Shown here piece by piece: positions 1-9,991 of a stretch of 64,000 nucleotides of DNA. The DNA is from Geosiphon pyriformis (taxonomy: Eukaryota > Glomeromycota > Glomeromycetes > Archaeosporales > Geosiphonaceae). Location: assembly GCA_016748015.1 (NCBI GenBank), contig JAAOMT010000003.1, positions 473,242-537,241 of the forward strand, written 5' to 3'. A program made the translations under genes and the position numbers. Position 1 is the first letter of the stretch. The number at the start of each line of letters is the position of its first letter. The notes below the pieces were generated by a model. The model saw nothing but the letters and a program-made list of their open reading frames with translations. It made no database searches and was not told where the DNA came from.

Positions 1-575
1 ACTGCTTTCTAAATCTAGTGTTGAAAAGTATTTGGATTTTCCAAGGGCATCTAACATGTCATCAATCCAAAGAAGGGGGTAGGCATCTCCAATTGTAACA
101 CTGTTGAGTTGTCGATAGTTAACACAAAATTGGATCTTTCCATTTTTCTTTTTAACTAGCACTACAGATAAAGCTTAAGAACTCATGGAGGGTTGGATGA
201 GCCCATTGTTAAGCATTTGTTGTACTTCTTCTCGAATGAATTGGTGGCTTTCTGGAGCAACTCAATATGCTTGTTGTCTTCTTGGTTTGGCATTTTCTGT
301 ATAAATTTGGTGTTGGGCCAAATTGGTTCTTTCTAAGTCATTGTTGTTTTCAGCAAAAATATCGGCAAATTCTGCAATTAGCTCTTTGAACTGGGTCTGT
401 TGTTGTGATTCAAGTTGTCCCATGTTGATTCGAAATAGTTTTTCCATGACAACATGGTAGTTTTCAGAGCTGGGGTTTGGGTTGATTTTTGGTAGTAAAT
501 GTCCAATAATTTCAGAGAAATCGGGAACTGTTTGGGGTAATTCTTGTTGAAATATATTACTGTGAATAACTCCAA
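1..575 (-). pseudogene. Start of reverse transcriptase, copy 1 (cut by window edge)
   Basis: After the dUTPase, 575-378 and 447-262 hold the linker to RT in two frames, with FADIFAENNNDLERTNLAQH, a block that usually precedes Ty3 RT. From about 240 to 1 the minus strand encodes fingers motifs KKNGKIQFCVNYRQLN and YFSTLDL, then leaves the window. A stop lies just before VVLVKKKNG. The catalytic YxDD motif is outside the window. Confidence 0.8.
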
Positions 576-630
576 TTTCTAAATTATTTAATAAGATTAT
601 GGGGTAATTATTGGGGTTGTAAAAAGTAAC

Positions 631-1395
631 TCAGACTTTCTTTGTTCCTTCTGAAATATAAATGTTTGGAATTGAAATATTATGTTCCAAGCAGATTTGT
701 TTATTGGACTCAAAAATTTGTTGTGTGGTTGTTGGCTTTGGGCAGGTGTAGATTTCCAGATGTTCTCCAAAGGGTGAGATGGTAATTAGTTGTGGAAGTC
801 TGAGAATCTGGTGGGATTCGTTCTGTGTGTTAAGAGCTATATTAACTGGAACTGTGAATCGTCCAATTGAACCAAAACCTTGGGTTCCTCTATTGCTTTT
901 TCTTAATTGTTCTCTTTGATTGACTAGTTGCAAACCCAAAATGTTGATTAGGAGTAGGTAAATAGCTTGGGCAATTTTTTTAGCATGTTCAATCTTGAAT
1001 GATTTGTCAGTTTCATTTTGAAGCATTACTGTAATGTCTTCAGTATATCCAGCATCAATTATTCCTCCTCTGACATTGATTCTTTTACTTGCCAGAGAAA
1101 ACCGGGAGGTAATTTGAACCATTGCTCTTGGCAGAATTTTGAGTGCAATTTTGAGATTGATTTTTGTGAGAGATTTGGGTTTGAGAACAAGAGTATCCTT
1201 GCCTGGATATCTTAGGTCATATCCAGCATCAATTTCATGTGCTTTTTCGGATTTTATTCCTTGTCTATTGTTGTTGAAGTATTTAAGTTGTAAGGCAGGC
1301 TGATTTTCAATAAGGTAGATGGGTGTTGTTTCAATTTTTTCCATTGCTTTAGGTTCTCCAAATTCAATTTTGTTCTCATCATTTTTGCTGGGCAA
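631..1395 (-). CDS. dUTPase domain of Ty3/Gypsy Gag-Pol, copy 1
   Basis: A 254-codon open segment of the polyprotein with all five trimeric dUTPase motifs in order: AGYDL (residues 57-61), SRFSLASK (97-104), GGIIDAGYTED (110-120), KKIAQAI (139-145) and RGTQGFGSIGR (169-179). The motif 3 Asp (114) and Tyr (117) expected for catalysis and uracil recognition are present. Motif 2 has Phe where Ser is usual. The enzyme family hydrolyses dUTP to dUMP and diphosphate, keeping uracil out of DNA. Here it lies between protease and reverse transcriptase, so it would act in particles during cDNA synthesis. A host dUTPase is unlikely because RT follows in the same direction. Confidence 0.85.
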   Translation of the reverse strand: MPSKNDENKIEFGEPKAMEKIETTPIYLIENQPALQLKYFNNNRQGIKSEKAHEIDAGYDLRYPGKDTLVLKPKSLTKINLKIALKILPRAMVQITSRFSLASKRINVRGGIIDAGYTEDITVMLQNETDKSFKIEHAKKIAQAIYLLLINILGLQLVNQREQLRKSNRGTQGFGSIGRFTVPVNIALNTQNESHQILRLPQLITISPFGEHLEIYTCPKPTTTQQIFESNKQICLEHNISIPNIYISEGTKKV

Positions 1396-1494
1396 GGGGA
1401 TACTAAGAGCATAGCATTTAGAACACTACTGTTCATCACAAGGCATAATGCATTCTTCACATAGCCTAATGTTTATTTGCTCTAATTGTTGAAT

Positions 1495-2261
1495 TTAAGC
1501 TTCTTGGGTTGGATAGATGTGACTTGCAATTTGGTAGTAGACTTTTACTTTGTCTTTATAATCGAATCCAGCTAATTCCATAGTGTATTTAATGTATTCT
1601 GCTTCCTTTATTTGACAAACATCTTCTTTGGTAGCTCTATTAATTAATGCCATTGCTAGGTCAAAAATCATTTCGGCATCATGGGAGTAGTGATAAAGTT
1701 TGTTGAAAGCACTGTTATATGCCATATTAAAAGGTGTTTCTCTTTTTACTTTTTCTGAAATTAATAAAGCATATTGGCAGATCTGATTGCAGACTTCTCC
1801 TCTCATGGCTACATTAATCCAATTGCATTTTTCCGATAGCATATCTCCACAAGTCAAACAAGGGGTGTTATCCCATTTTCTGCTTCTTTTTATTAGATGG
1901 CCCTATCATTCTCTGTGGCAAGCCTTGCAGTAATAACAAGTATGATTTTCATATTCTTCTTCAGGTAAAATGCAGGCTCCCATTGATGATAGTTTCTTGT
2001 GGCAGTCTTTATATTTAAGGGGAATATAGGGGCATTGTTTCCTTGGTTTGGGTTTTGAGTAAGGGATATTCCATCCAGAGGTTTTGGGTTCAGAGTGTGG
2101 GGTAAAATGTTCTTGTTCTGTTTCATCAGCCCAGTTGGACATTGATTCAAAAACCATGAATGTTTCAATGAGGGGTTTTTCCTCTTCCAGTTCGAATTCA
2201 AAAGCTGGGGCTTTTTCAAAGCGTTTGTTAAATGTACCACAAGTGGCAGATACCTAGGCAT
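1495..2261 (-). pseudogene. Cysteine-rich linker of Gag-Pol, copy 1
   Basis: Between the protease and dUTPase the minus strand encodes scattered cysteine pairs. 1906-2157 has KLSSMGACI and CYYCKAC. 1495-1857 has CGDM, then CNQICQYALLI, then a helical segment. A further cysteine cluster precedes the dUTPase near 1400-1470. Frames switch between segments. I recognise the pattern from this retroelement family but know no assigned function. Paired cysteines suggest zinc-binding folds. Confidence 0.5.
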
Positions 2262-2298
2262 GTTGTCCTTGATAGGAGATTGTTAACCCTTGTGTTTC

Positions 2299-2817
2299 TC
2301 AATTCAGATTAGCATTGGCTTTTTGAAGCCAATCATTTCTGACAAGAGCTTGGTACTGGGGTGCGTCCATTACAAGAACTTTGACTGAAATGGTGATTCC
2401 ATCAAGAGTAAATGAAAAATTGTCAATTTCTCCTATTGGGGTCTTTTTCATGCCATTGGCAATGACAATTACTGTTTGAGCTGGTTGGTTGACATTTTTT
2501 TTCAACTGTTGCATTAACTGGTAGGTGATAATGCTTCCGGCGGATCTACTTTCTAAGATCAAGCAAATTGTCTTTCCTTTAATTTCTGCTTCAGTGTACA
2601 TAGCCATGATTGCTTTTTGTTCATTGGCAGCTGCATTGCTAAGCAGGAATGGTGACTTATTTGCTTCGAACTCAAAAGAGAATATATCTAAAAGGTTAGT
2701 GTTTTCAGCAATTCTGGCTGGTGGAATTGTGGTGGGAGTATAAGAAAAGTTTTGTTGTTGTGCTGCAGCTCTACTTTCTGAGAGTGCAGTATGGTAAAAA
2801 TCCTGTTCTTCTGGCAT
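2299..2817 (-). pseudogene. Retropepsin-like protease region of copy 1
   Basis: A 172-codon open segment after gag. It carries the family block around the active site (CLILESRSAGSIIT), the flap-like region (ANGMKKTPIGEIDNF) and a late VLVMDAPQYQALVRNDWL block, as in retroelement aspartic proteases. The usual D-T/S-G triad is replaced by E-S-R, so classical protease activity is doubtful. The same substitution is in the second element (15157-15480). It would normally cut the Gag-Pol precursor. Confidence 0.7.
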
Positions 2818-3144
2818 TGTTAAATAACTGGGTTGAGTATAATAGTGGTTGGGTCTTGGTTGAATGGAATTTTGGGGAATTAATTGGTTGTTTGAACTGA
2901 TTCTATTGTTGTTTACTTGGTATCAGTTTTGTGGTGTGAATTGATTTTGTGTAATCAGTCTTCGAGCAGGTACTTGATAATGTTGTGTGGGTAGTTGTTG
3001 GTATTGCTGTTGGATTGGTTGTGGGGCAGGCTGATAATAGTTATTTTAGTATTGGGGTCTTGGTGAATAGTAAGCTGGTGGTGGTGGTTGATAATAAGAT
3101 TGCTGTAGTGGAGGGTAACATTAATTACTCCTATTTTGTTGGTC

Positions 3145-4425
3145 TCATTGTAGCTTTCTGCAATCTTTTTTCCAGTGGTCAGAGATTCCACAGTAATGGC
3201 AATTCTGAGGCTGGTTATTGGAAAGTGGTGCAAAGTTATTTTGATTTTGTCTTTGGGATGGTTGATATCTTTGGGGTTGCTGTTGTTGTTGATTAGTGAA
3301 ATAGTTTTCAACCTTCTTTATGAGTTGGTCAATTTTTTTCTCAGCTGCTGAGCTGGTTTCTCTAATTGCCAAATTTACAAGTTTTGTGCAATTGGTCTCT
3401 TCCATGGCTATTTTGTATCTTTTCGCATGCTGTATGACAGAGTTTAAATCTTCTAGCACATGTGGGTGAACCTTTTTAATTAGTTTATTTTTTAGACCAG
3501 TGATAAATTGATCCAAGATTTGAGCATCAGAATAATAATTGTTTGTTTTGAGTTGGCAAATTTGTCTGAAAAGTTTGTTGAATTTTCCAATATAAGTCAT
3601 AACAGATTCGGAGGGTTCTTGTTTGATATTTCGAAAACGATTGTGAAGGATGATGGAGGTATTATTGTCGGTAAACTGTTCAAGAAAGACTGCTTTGAAA
3701 GCATTCTAATCATTGAATGGGACAGCCAAGTTTTCAAACCATTCTCCTGCTGTTTCTTTAAGAAAGTAGGGAATTGTTCTTAACATTCTGGCAGCATTCC
3801 ATCCATTTGTATCTCCAGCTTTAGTAACTTGGTCGAGCCATTCTTGGGGACTAGTCTCAATGTCTTCTCTATTAAATTCAGGAATTTTTGTGATGTATGT
3901 TGTCATTTTGTCTTCTTTGTTTTCACTGTTTATTGATTCTTCTTTAGATATTTCAGATTTGTTTTCTTCGTTTGCTGCTGTCTCAGAGTGTTCACTTTGA
4001 TTTTCAGCTAGAAAGTCAAGGAGATTGGAACTAGTTTGAAGGGGTTTTTGTTGTCTGATGGGACTTCTGAGTAATGTAAAATTTTCTGGTCTTGCAAATC
4101 AATTCAAAGGTGAATTAGGCATTTGTGCTTGTGCAAGTGAAGCTGGAAAAGGTGTGATAATAAGTGGAAGTTTTGAACTGGTTCCTTGTTCAGGTGTTTG
4201 TAAATGTTTGGCAGTTGTTTTTGGTAGTGTTGGAGTATTTGGGGTGGTTTTTGAGTATTGTTTTAATTTGTTTTTGCCTTTGTTGCTTGTTTCTGTTTCC
4301 GATTCAAAATTAATAGAGTATTGAGACTGCACTGGATATGTTTCTTCACAGTATTTAATAATATTAAAATTAAGTTCGTGAAAGTAAGTGGCAAGTGTTT
4401 TACTGTTAAGGTCTTCAGTTCCCAA
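3145..4425 (-). pseudogene. gag of Ty3/Gypsy copy 1, frameshifted
   Basis: Three open segments on the minus strand give a gag-like protein. 4425-4099 is a Thr/Pro/Ser-rich N-terminal part. 3906-3706 is a capsid-type segment with PQEWLDQV and AGEWFENLA, typical of the Ty3 gag fold. 3600-3145 holds the rest of the capsid region, a Gln-rich linker and a CCHC zinc knuckle (CHYCGISDHWKKDC, C-x2-C-x4-H-x4-C). The segments are in different frames, so the gene is broken. The family role is to form the particle and package the RNA. Confidence 0.8.
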
Positions 4426-4670
4426 CTGTAAATAGTGTGCTAAATTATTGTAAAGGTTGCTTCTAACTTCTGAAATATTGTAATTTCCAAAAAGATAATT
4501 GTTGATGCGGTTTTCAATGTATTAGTATACTGATTTTTTGACAACTTCAATTTCGTCTGGAATGTTAAATCTTTGCTTGCAGTAGGTATAAATTGATTAG
4601 TAATACTTTAGAATTGTTGTGTCTGGTGTGGTTGCCACTTTGAATTTTGTTGTTGCTGTGTTATTTCTGT

Positions 4671-4682
4671 GGGAGAGCACCA
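4671..4682 (-). other. Primer-binding site of copy 1
   Basis: On the minus strand, two bases after the LTR end, the sequence starts TGGTGCTCTCCC. TGG pairs with the CCA end of a tRNA, as in Ty3-type priming. I cannot name the tRNA without the host tRNA set. Confidence 0.65.
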
Positions 4683-4684
4683 AA

Positions 4685-5665
4685 TGTTACCGGAGGTTTT
4701 TGGTCTCCTTTCTTGAATGTTGTTGATGCCTGTTTGCTGTGAATTCACGTTTTCAGGAAGTAGTTGGATCTCCAGTAACTGAATTTATCTTCAAATTATC
4801 TCCTATAATTTGAACTTGCTGGGCTTATAAGTGGAATGGCCAATTCTGTGCCAGTTGCTTTATGTAGTTACATTGTAGTAAACATCAACTCTTTCCCAGG
4901 AATTGCTCATCTGGAAGCTCACTAAAAATGTGTAGTTACTTTGCTGTGAAAGTCAACTCTTCTACAGGAATCTCGTCTGTAGGCTACCCTAATGATTGTA
5001 ATAAAAAAAGAAAAGAAAAATAAAAGAAATGTAAAAGAAATAGGATTTTATCAAGGGAAACGTTTTTCTATTCAGGCCTGGAGTTACTAACAGTTTACTG
5101 AAATTGGTAGCTAATCAATTTCAAAACGTTAGTTGGGTTTTGGGAATTTTCCAAGTGCAATAATTAAAGAATTTGGTTTTTTGAATTATTTGATATTTTT
5201 TTTTTTTTGTGTATGTAAAAATGGTTTTAAGTGATAAATCTAAAGTAAGATACATTTTCTCGAAGAGAGATGTTCTTCTTTTATACAACTTGTCATAACA
5301 CTATTTTATGAACTTGAACTTTGCTATTTTCTACAATTTTATTGAACTAAAGATACATTTTGGCAAACTACAAGTTATTTCTGCGAACTATTAAATATTT
5401 CAGTGAACTATCAATTATTTCAGCAAATTTCTACAAATTTTGGCGAACTTTTGAATGTTACATAGTTCGGGGTATTGCATAATTGATTATCGCAATTAGG
5501 TTACATTTGTGTTGTGTACAAATTGGGTTATTAATTTAAATGATAATTTCAGACATTTTGCTAATGTAATAAGTGATAATTTGAAATGATAATATATGCT
5601 AATTAATAATAGGATTTATAAGATAATTTCATGCTAAATAATATCTCTAATTTTGTCTAGTAACA
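4685..5665 (-). repeat. 5' LTR of Ty3/Gypsy copy 1
   Basis: The segment begins TGTTAC and ends GTAACA on the plus strand, the TG...CA inverted tips expected of an LTR and the same tips as in the second element. It is 981 bp long. The primer-binding site adjoins one end and LINE coding sequence the other. Around 5330-5460 it holds degenerate copies of a roughly 20-bp motif containing GCGAACT. Without the partner LTR the boundaries rest on the tips and neighbours only. Confidence 0.75.
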
Positions 5666-6894
5666 ACAGCCAGACTGCTTTGGATGCATGTAAATTAGAA
5701 TCCATGTTGACTCATCCAGATTTCAGAAATCAGTATTGAATTGAGCATTGCCATATTGTTAATGTTATTTATCACAAAAATTTAGATGTTAATTGGATTA
5801 AAATTAGAGGTTACTCTGGTGTCTTGGGCAATGAACATGCTAATGTTTTCACTGGAGCTACTGCTTTTACTGAAGCTACTGCATTCTTTGATATGTGTCT
5901 TCCTCACATAATCGATGAATATTTTCTCAGAGCTGGTGGTATTGCAGTGTTTAGTAGTTCTAGGCATTTTGTTTGTGGTGTTTTCTGATTTGTTTATCAT
6001 GCACACTAGGAGGTTGGTTCTGGTTACTAAGTTTTGGTGAATAACCTATATGCTGATGTTGATTGGTCTAGATCTTCTTTGGTGTGGCATCCAGACTTTT
6101 ATTTGGCTGCTGGTTTCACTAGTACTCAGATTGCTGGCTTTTGAATGTATTTTATAAAGACATTGCATTATTATCTTCCAGTTGCTGTATGTAAGTGTCT
6201 TTATAATAGGAGTTATTCCAGTGTAATATGTCTATTCTGCAGCAATGTTGAGGTCTCAGACCATGTGTTTTTTTGTCCATTTGATGCTGCTAATTATGCT
6301 CAGTTGATAGAAGTTCATGCATCTGCTTGGGAGACATGCTTGAGTTTATTTCGCTCTTCTTTATGTGTTTCATAGTTGCTTTCTACTTGTGTCTCCAATG
6401 TTGTTGTTGGTGCAGTTCTGTGTAAAAACTTTGTTTTCAAGGAGTGGTATTGTGAATTTGTTGTTGTTTTTAAAAACTATAAGGTTGCAGCTCAGTCTTT
6501 GTGCATGAGTTTTGTCTTGTGTTTCATAATAATGTTTGGCTAGTGTGTGCTAAGCACCAGGCTGTTATGAAAAAAGGTGACATGATTCTGCATAATAATT
6601 CTGTTTCTGTTTCAATCTCTGGTCTTCTTTTGGTGCTTTTGGCCAGTGTGGTTAGATTGTTGGATATTGCAGATACATTTGGTATTAGTTTTGGGTTTTG
6701 TAAATCTTGTTTATTTTTTTCAGGTATAGATAATATAGTTTTAGTATATATAAGTGCCTAGTGTTGTTCTAACTAGCATGAATGGCTGGTCACATGTAGA
6801 AAATGCATGATTCATACCTAGTTTAAATCACTTGTATAATGTATTGTATTAGGCAGTGTTTGGATCTTACTCGTTAAATTGAATAAAAAAAAAA
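5666..6894 (+). pseudogene. LINE 3' part: RNase H, C-terminal region and 3' tail
   Basis: Directly after the LTR the plus strand encodes SQTALDAC, then VNWIKIRGYSGVLGNEHAN, the DSQ and H-S-G-x-x-GNE blocks of LINE RNase H (His changed to Tyr). A C-terminal region follows (6145-6375 with CLFCSNVEVSDHVFFCP; 6501-6761 with VVRLLDIADTFG). The latter matches the end of the LINE fragment at 20127-20414. Several stops interrupt it. A 3' tail ends in AATAAAAAAAAAA at about 6894. The 5' part was separated by the LTR insertion and lies outside the window. Confidence 0.8.
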
Positions 6895-7315
6895 TATATT
6901 AAATAATTAATAATAATATTAAATAATAGAAAATAATAAATAATAATTAACAAAAACAAAGTAATATAAAAAAATATTAAAAATATTAAAACAAAAAATA
7001 AAAATATATACAAATAGTTTTAATTTTAAAAAAATATCTTGTATATATTTAAATTATATAAGTTAATATATAAGATTTTATTAAAATATTCAAATTTAAT
7101 TATTTTTTTATTTTAATAAAATTATTAAATAAATTTTTTAATTTTATTATTAAAATATTTTTACTTGTTTATAATTAATATAATATTTTAAATATTTTAA
7201 TAAATTGAACCAATTTTTTTTAATTATAATTATTAATAGAATATTAATTTTTTAATTTATTTTTTTGGTTTTTTTTAAAAAAAATTGTAATTAATTTAAA
7301 ATTAATCAAATAATC
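6895..7315. other. AT-rich spacer between two LINE fragments
   Basis: About 420 bases of nearly pure A and T following a LINE A-tail and preceding a LINE ORF1. I see no gene or clear repeat unit. Confidence 0.7.
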
Positions 7316-8342
7316 GTGGAAAAAACTCTTTGTCTCCTTAATTTTATGACCACGACCAAAACAAAAAGTAAAAAAGCTATACCTGATATCTGTCCTGAGA
7401 TATCTAATAAAATTTCAACCAGAGAAGCTCTCTCTGTTGTAGAAGCAACTAAGCAAAACGTTTTAGAAGCCTTTTCTTTACTCAGTAATTGTGATAAACT
7501 GTCTTTGGTGGCCACTGAAACAACTTCCTCATCTTTGGCTAGTTTTTCACCAGTCAAAGTTCTCTTAAAGAGACACACTTGGATTAGTCCCAGTGTTGCC
7601 TTCACTTCTACTAAGAGCCCAAAAGTGTTTAATAATAGACCAGTTAACAAGCTGGTTTTTCCTTCCATAGCTCTTACATTTGGTGCTGCTAGCATCTCCT
7701 CTTCAAAAAAAATGGTCAAAAAGACCAAAAGTTCAAAAAAGTGGGAGCAGTCACTTGTCTCTGCTATTATTATATCAAATCTCTTTGTGGTTTCCAATAA
7801 AATTTTAGATAAGATTTCCATAGCATTATTCAGTATATCATCCAAAATAGGCCTAGATCAACCACTGGCTGTGTTGCCAAATATGGTGTCTTCTAGTAGA
7901 TTGTCACCAGTTTTAGAAACAAAACAATCTCTTCCTGTTGGGTCATCTGTTCTTGAGAACTGGACTGATTAAATGAAAACTGAATCATCTCCTCCTCTAG
8001 TTTCTGGTGCTACTTCTAGTGGTGCTTGGGAAACTATTGCTAGTTGCCAAAGGTTTGCTGGGTGGGTGGCCTCTATTCTGGTGCTTAATGCTACTTTTAA
8101 AATCAAATTGGCTTATATTAAGGCTGTTTTTCAATTAGTACATAGTTTTCTGAGTGTGAAGTCAGTATCAAAGGACAATATGAAGCTGTTTTGTGTGAAG
8201 TTTGCTTCTCAAGTGTCTTTAAAAGCTGCATTTTTGGTTGAACTTACAAGCTCTGTATGTTTGGCTACCCTCAAAATTGCCAAGTTTTTGGTGGTTTCTG
8301 AGTTTGGCTCTTCTTCTGCTGCTGTTGTGCTGCATAATGTGC
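7316..8342 (+). pseudogene. LINE ORF1, 5' half, interrupted by Ty3/Gypsy copy 2
   Basis: Two open segments in one frame (7316-7972 and 7973-8350, separated by one stop) encode a Ser/Thr/Val-rich, Lys-containing protein. It begins with TKSKKAIPDICPEISNKIS and has a SGGAWETI-like block (SSGAWETIASCQRFAGW). I recognise this as the ORF1 type of LINEs in glomeromycete genomes, from memory. The frame stops at 8342 where the Ty3 LTR begins and resumes at 18531. ORF1 proteins bind the element RNA. The start may be MEKTLCLLNF or the downstream MTTTKTKSKK. Confidence 0.7.
8339..8342. repeat. Target-site duplication GTGC, left copy
   Basis: The four bases before the left LTR are GTGC, identical to 18531-18534 after the right LTR. 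Removing one copy and the element restores the ORF1 reading frame, which supports a true integration site. Confidence 0.85.
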
Positions 8343-9431
8343 TGTTATGAGTAAACATAGTGAGTATGGGAAATGGTAATATTTGGTGCTCTCAATTATT
8401 AATGATGCATCTTCCACATAATTCTGTTGGCTTAGTTTTGATTATCAATCTCTGAAGGTTTATTTCTGGATGTGAATTTACCCATTGAGTTCTTTGGTTA
8501 TAAGGCACAGAGTTTGTCTTTTGTTGATTACAACGTTTTTCGTAAATGTAAGCTTTCTTTTCCAAGCTAATGAGCGCAGTTGTTAGGGTCTGGTGTTGTC
8601 TTTTCACCCTTCTGGTAAGCTAATAAGATAATGTTAATATCCAAAACTTAGGGGGAGCTTCCCTCTTTTACCAGGCTATCACGAAGTTTATTTCCAGACA
8701 GTTGATTTTACTATGTTGCTGCTCCACAAAAAATAAGACAGAAAAAGAAAAAAAAAGAAAAAGAAAAAGAAAAAAAAAGAAAAGAGAGAAAAGATAAATT
8801 AGTATTGTCAATTGCTGTAATCAAAAGTGATTGGTCCAAATCATTAATAGGTTCGAGGTGGTTATGCTAAAAGCATCTGTCCTAGAACAGAGGTATGAGA
8901 CAAGGATTAATTCACATAAATTCCATGAAGTTCGAGAACATGAATTCGTAATTCTGATTTCTTTAATAATTGGTTTATTTCAGGAGATGAAATAGGGAAG
9001 ATAATAAAAGATGAAGAGATATGGATATTTTAATTCTTGTTTAAAGGTTCGTATCTATCTGTCTGTCTTTTTTCACTTCTACAACTACTTGCTTTTATAC
9101 ATTCTTTTGGTTTTACAGGATTGCTTTCAATTGTTTTGCTATTGCTAGCTATTGCTTTGTTGTTTCTGTTATTGCTTTGTTTTTCTATGTTATTGCTAGT
9201 TATCCTATGTTATAACACATTATCTGATGCTATTACATGTTATTCTATGTTATCCTGCATTATAACACGTTATCCTACATTATTGCATGCTATTCTGTGT
9301 TATTCTGCATTATAACACATTATTCTATGTTATAATACATTATTCAATATTATTGTGCATTATTCTGTGTTATGTCATGTTTTGGTCACGTTTCTTCATA
9401 ACTTTGGATTGGTTTTTCTATTCGGGTAACA
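8343..9431 (-). repeat. 3' LTR of Ty3/Gypsy copy 2
   Basis: Begins TGTTAT and ends GTAACA. It aligns along its length with 17469-18530, for example in the shared block around 8500-8520 and 17630-17650 (TTGGTTATAAGGCACAGAG). It contains a purine-rich run near 8735-8795 and a tandem array near 9190-9380. It is 1089 bp, slightly longer than its partner because of purine-run and array differences. Confidence 0.92.
9190..9385. repeat. Short tandem array in the LTR (about 10-11 bp unit)
   Basis: Repeated units like TTATYCTRYR and TTATAACAYR follow each other, giving a lightly diverged satellite inside the LTR. The matching array in the other LTR is at about 18298-18475. It generates artificial open frames rich in CYS-x-LL. 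Confidence 0.8.
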
Positions 9432-9447
9432 TTATTCCTCTCTTTTT
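9432..9447 (-). other. Polypurine tract of copy 2
   Basis: On the minus strand AAAAAGAGAGGAATAA lies immediately before the TGTTAC of the 3' LTR, the expected position of the plus-strand primer. Confidence 0.75.
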
Positions 9448-9991
9448 AAAATTGAGCTCCTGCGAAACTGTATGTATCTGTTATTGTGGCTTTGTTTATG
9501 TAATGTTCGATTGTTGCCTCAAGTATTGCCTTTTGTAGGTCTTTGAACTGTTGATTGGTTATTTGTCCTATGTTGTTAACCGTTATGGTTTTCATAGATC
9601 CATTTAGTAGTACGTTTGGACAATGTTGAAAGGCTGTGTATAGTCGGTATGCTGCTTTGTAATGTAGGGTCAGGTTGTTTTTCCCTACAAATTTTTCTAT
9701 TTGTTGTATTGCTTCTTTGTTAAACATTTTCTGGCTGAGGTCTTTGTATGGTGTTTTCAAGTCAAGCTGTTCTCTAATTTTGTAGAACCAATAAGCTGGA
9801 GGAAGTCTTTCTTTCCATTCTTGGGCATTGTTAGGTATCCACTCCCCTGTTTCGGAGAGTTCAGTCCCATGAGCTAAAGCTTCTTTTATTTTTTCAAGCT
9901 TGGAGACCAAGTATCTTCTTTTGTAACCTTTTTTTGTTCTTTGTCTCCTTCTTTTCCACCTCCTGTCTGAAGGCAATTTTTCCTTCAACAT
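9446..9991 (-). CDS. Extra 181-codon ORF downstream of integrase
   Basis: An uninterrupted ORF in the sense direction of the element, between the integrase and the 3' polypurine tract. It starts MLKEKLPSDRRWKRRRQR, so the N-terminus is strongly basic, and continues as a soluble, partly helical protein (EWIPNNAQEWKERLPPAYWF; CPNVLLNGSMKTITVNNIGQ) with no membrane segment. Its start overlaps the stop of the preceding ORF (10389-9985) by ATGTTGA. It is not env-like. I do not recognise a family. The basic tail could bind nucleic acid or direct nuclear import. It is intact although pol has many stops. Confidence 0.5.
   Translation of the reverse strand: MLKEKLPSDRRWKRRRQRTKKGYKRRYLVSKLEKIKEALAHGTELSETGEWIPNNAQEWKERLPPAYWFYKIREQLDLKTPYKDLSQKMFNKEAIQQIEKFVGKNNLTLHYKAAYRLYTAFQHCPNVLLNGSMKTITVNNIGQITNQQFKDLQKAILEATIEHYINKATITDTYSFAGAQF

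Larger units (their letters stand above)
1..5665 (-). mobile_element. Ty3/Gypsy LTR retrotransposon, copy 1 (truncated by window edge)
   Basis: Read on the minus strand the order is 5' LTR, primer-binding site, gag with a zinc knuckle, retropepsin-like region, cysteine-rich region, dUTPase, then the start of reverse transcriptase, which runs off the window at position 1. PR-dUTPase-RT is a Ty3/Gypsy order with an inserted dUTPase. Frames change several times and stops interrupt gag and the PR-dUTPase linker, so the copy looks inactive. The LTR ends at 5665 and LINE RNase H sequence begins at once, so this element inserted into a LINE. Its other LTR and the second target-site copy lie outside the window. 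It is related to the element at 8343-18530 in the coding region, but the LTRs are dissimilar apart from their tips. Confidence 0.9.

Noticed and set aside
2985-3296. 103-codon hydrophobic frame on the plus strand
   Set aside because: It is antisense to the Gln/Asn-rich part of gag; Val/Gly richness reflects the reverse complement of CAA-rich DNA.
7306-7845. 179-codon minus-strand frame
   Set aside because: Antisense shadow of the LINE ORF1, which has recognisable family blocks on the plus strand.
9037-9315. Open frame in the left LTR with repeated CYS/LL pattern, and its partner at 18220-18414
   Set aside because: It is a translation of the 10-11 bp tandem array inside the LTR; no protein character beyond the repeat.
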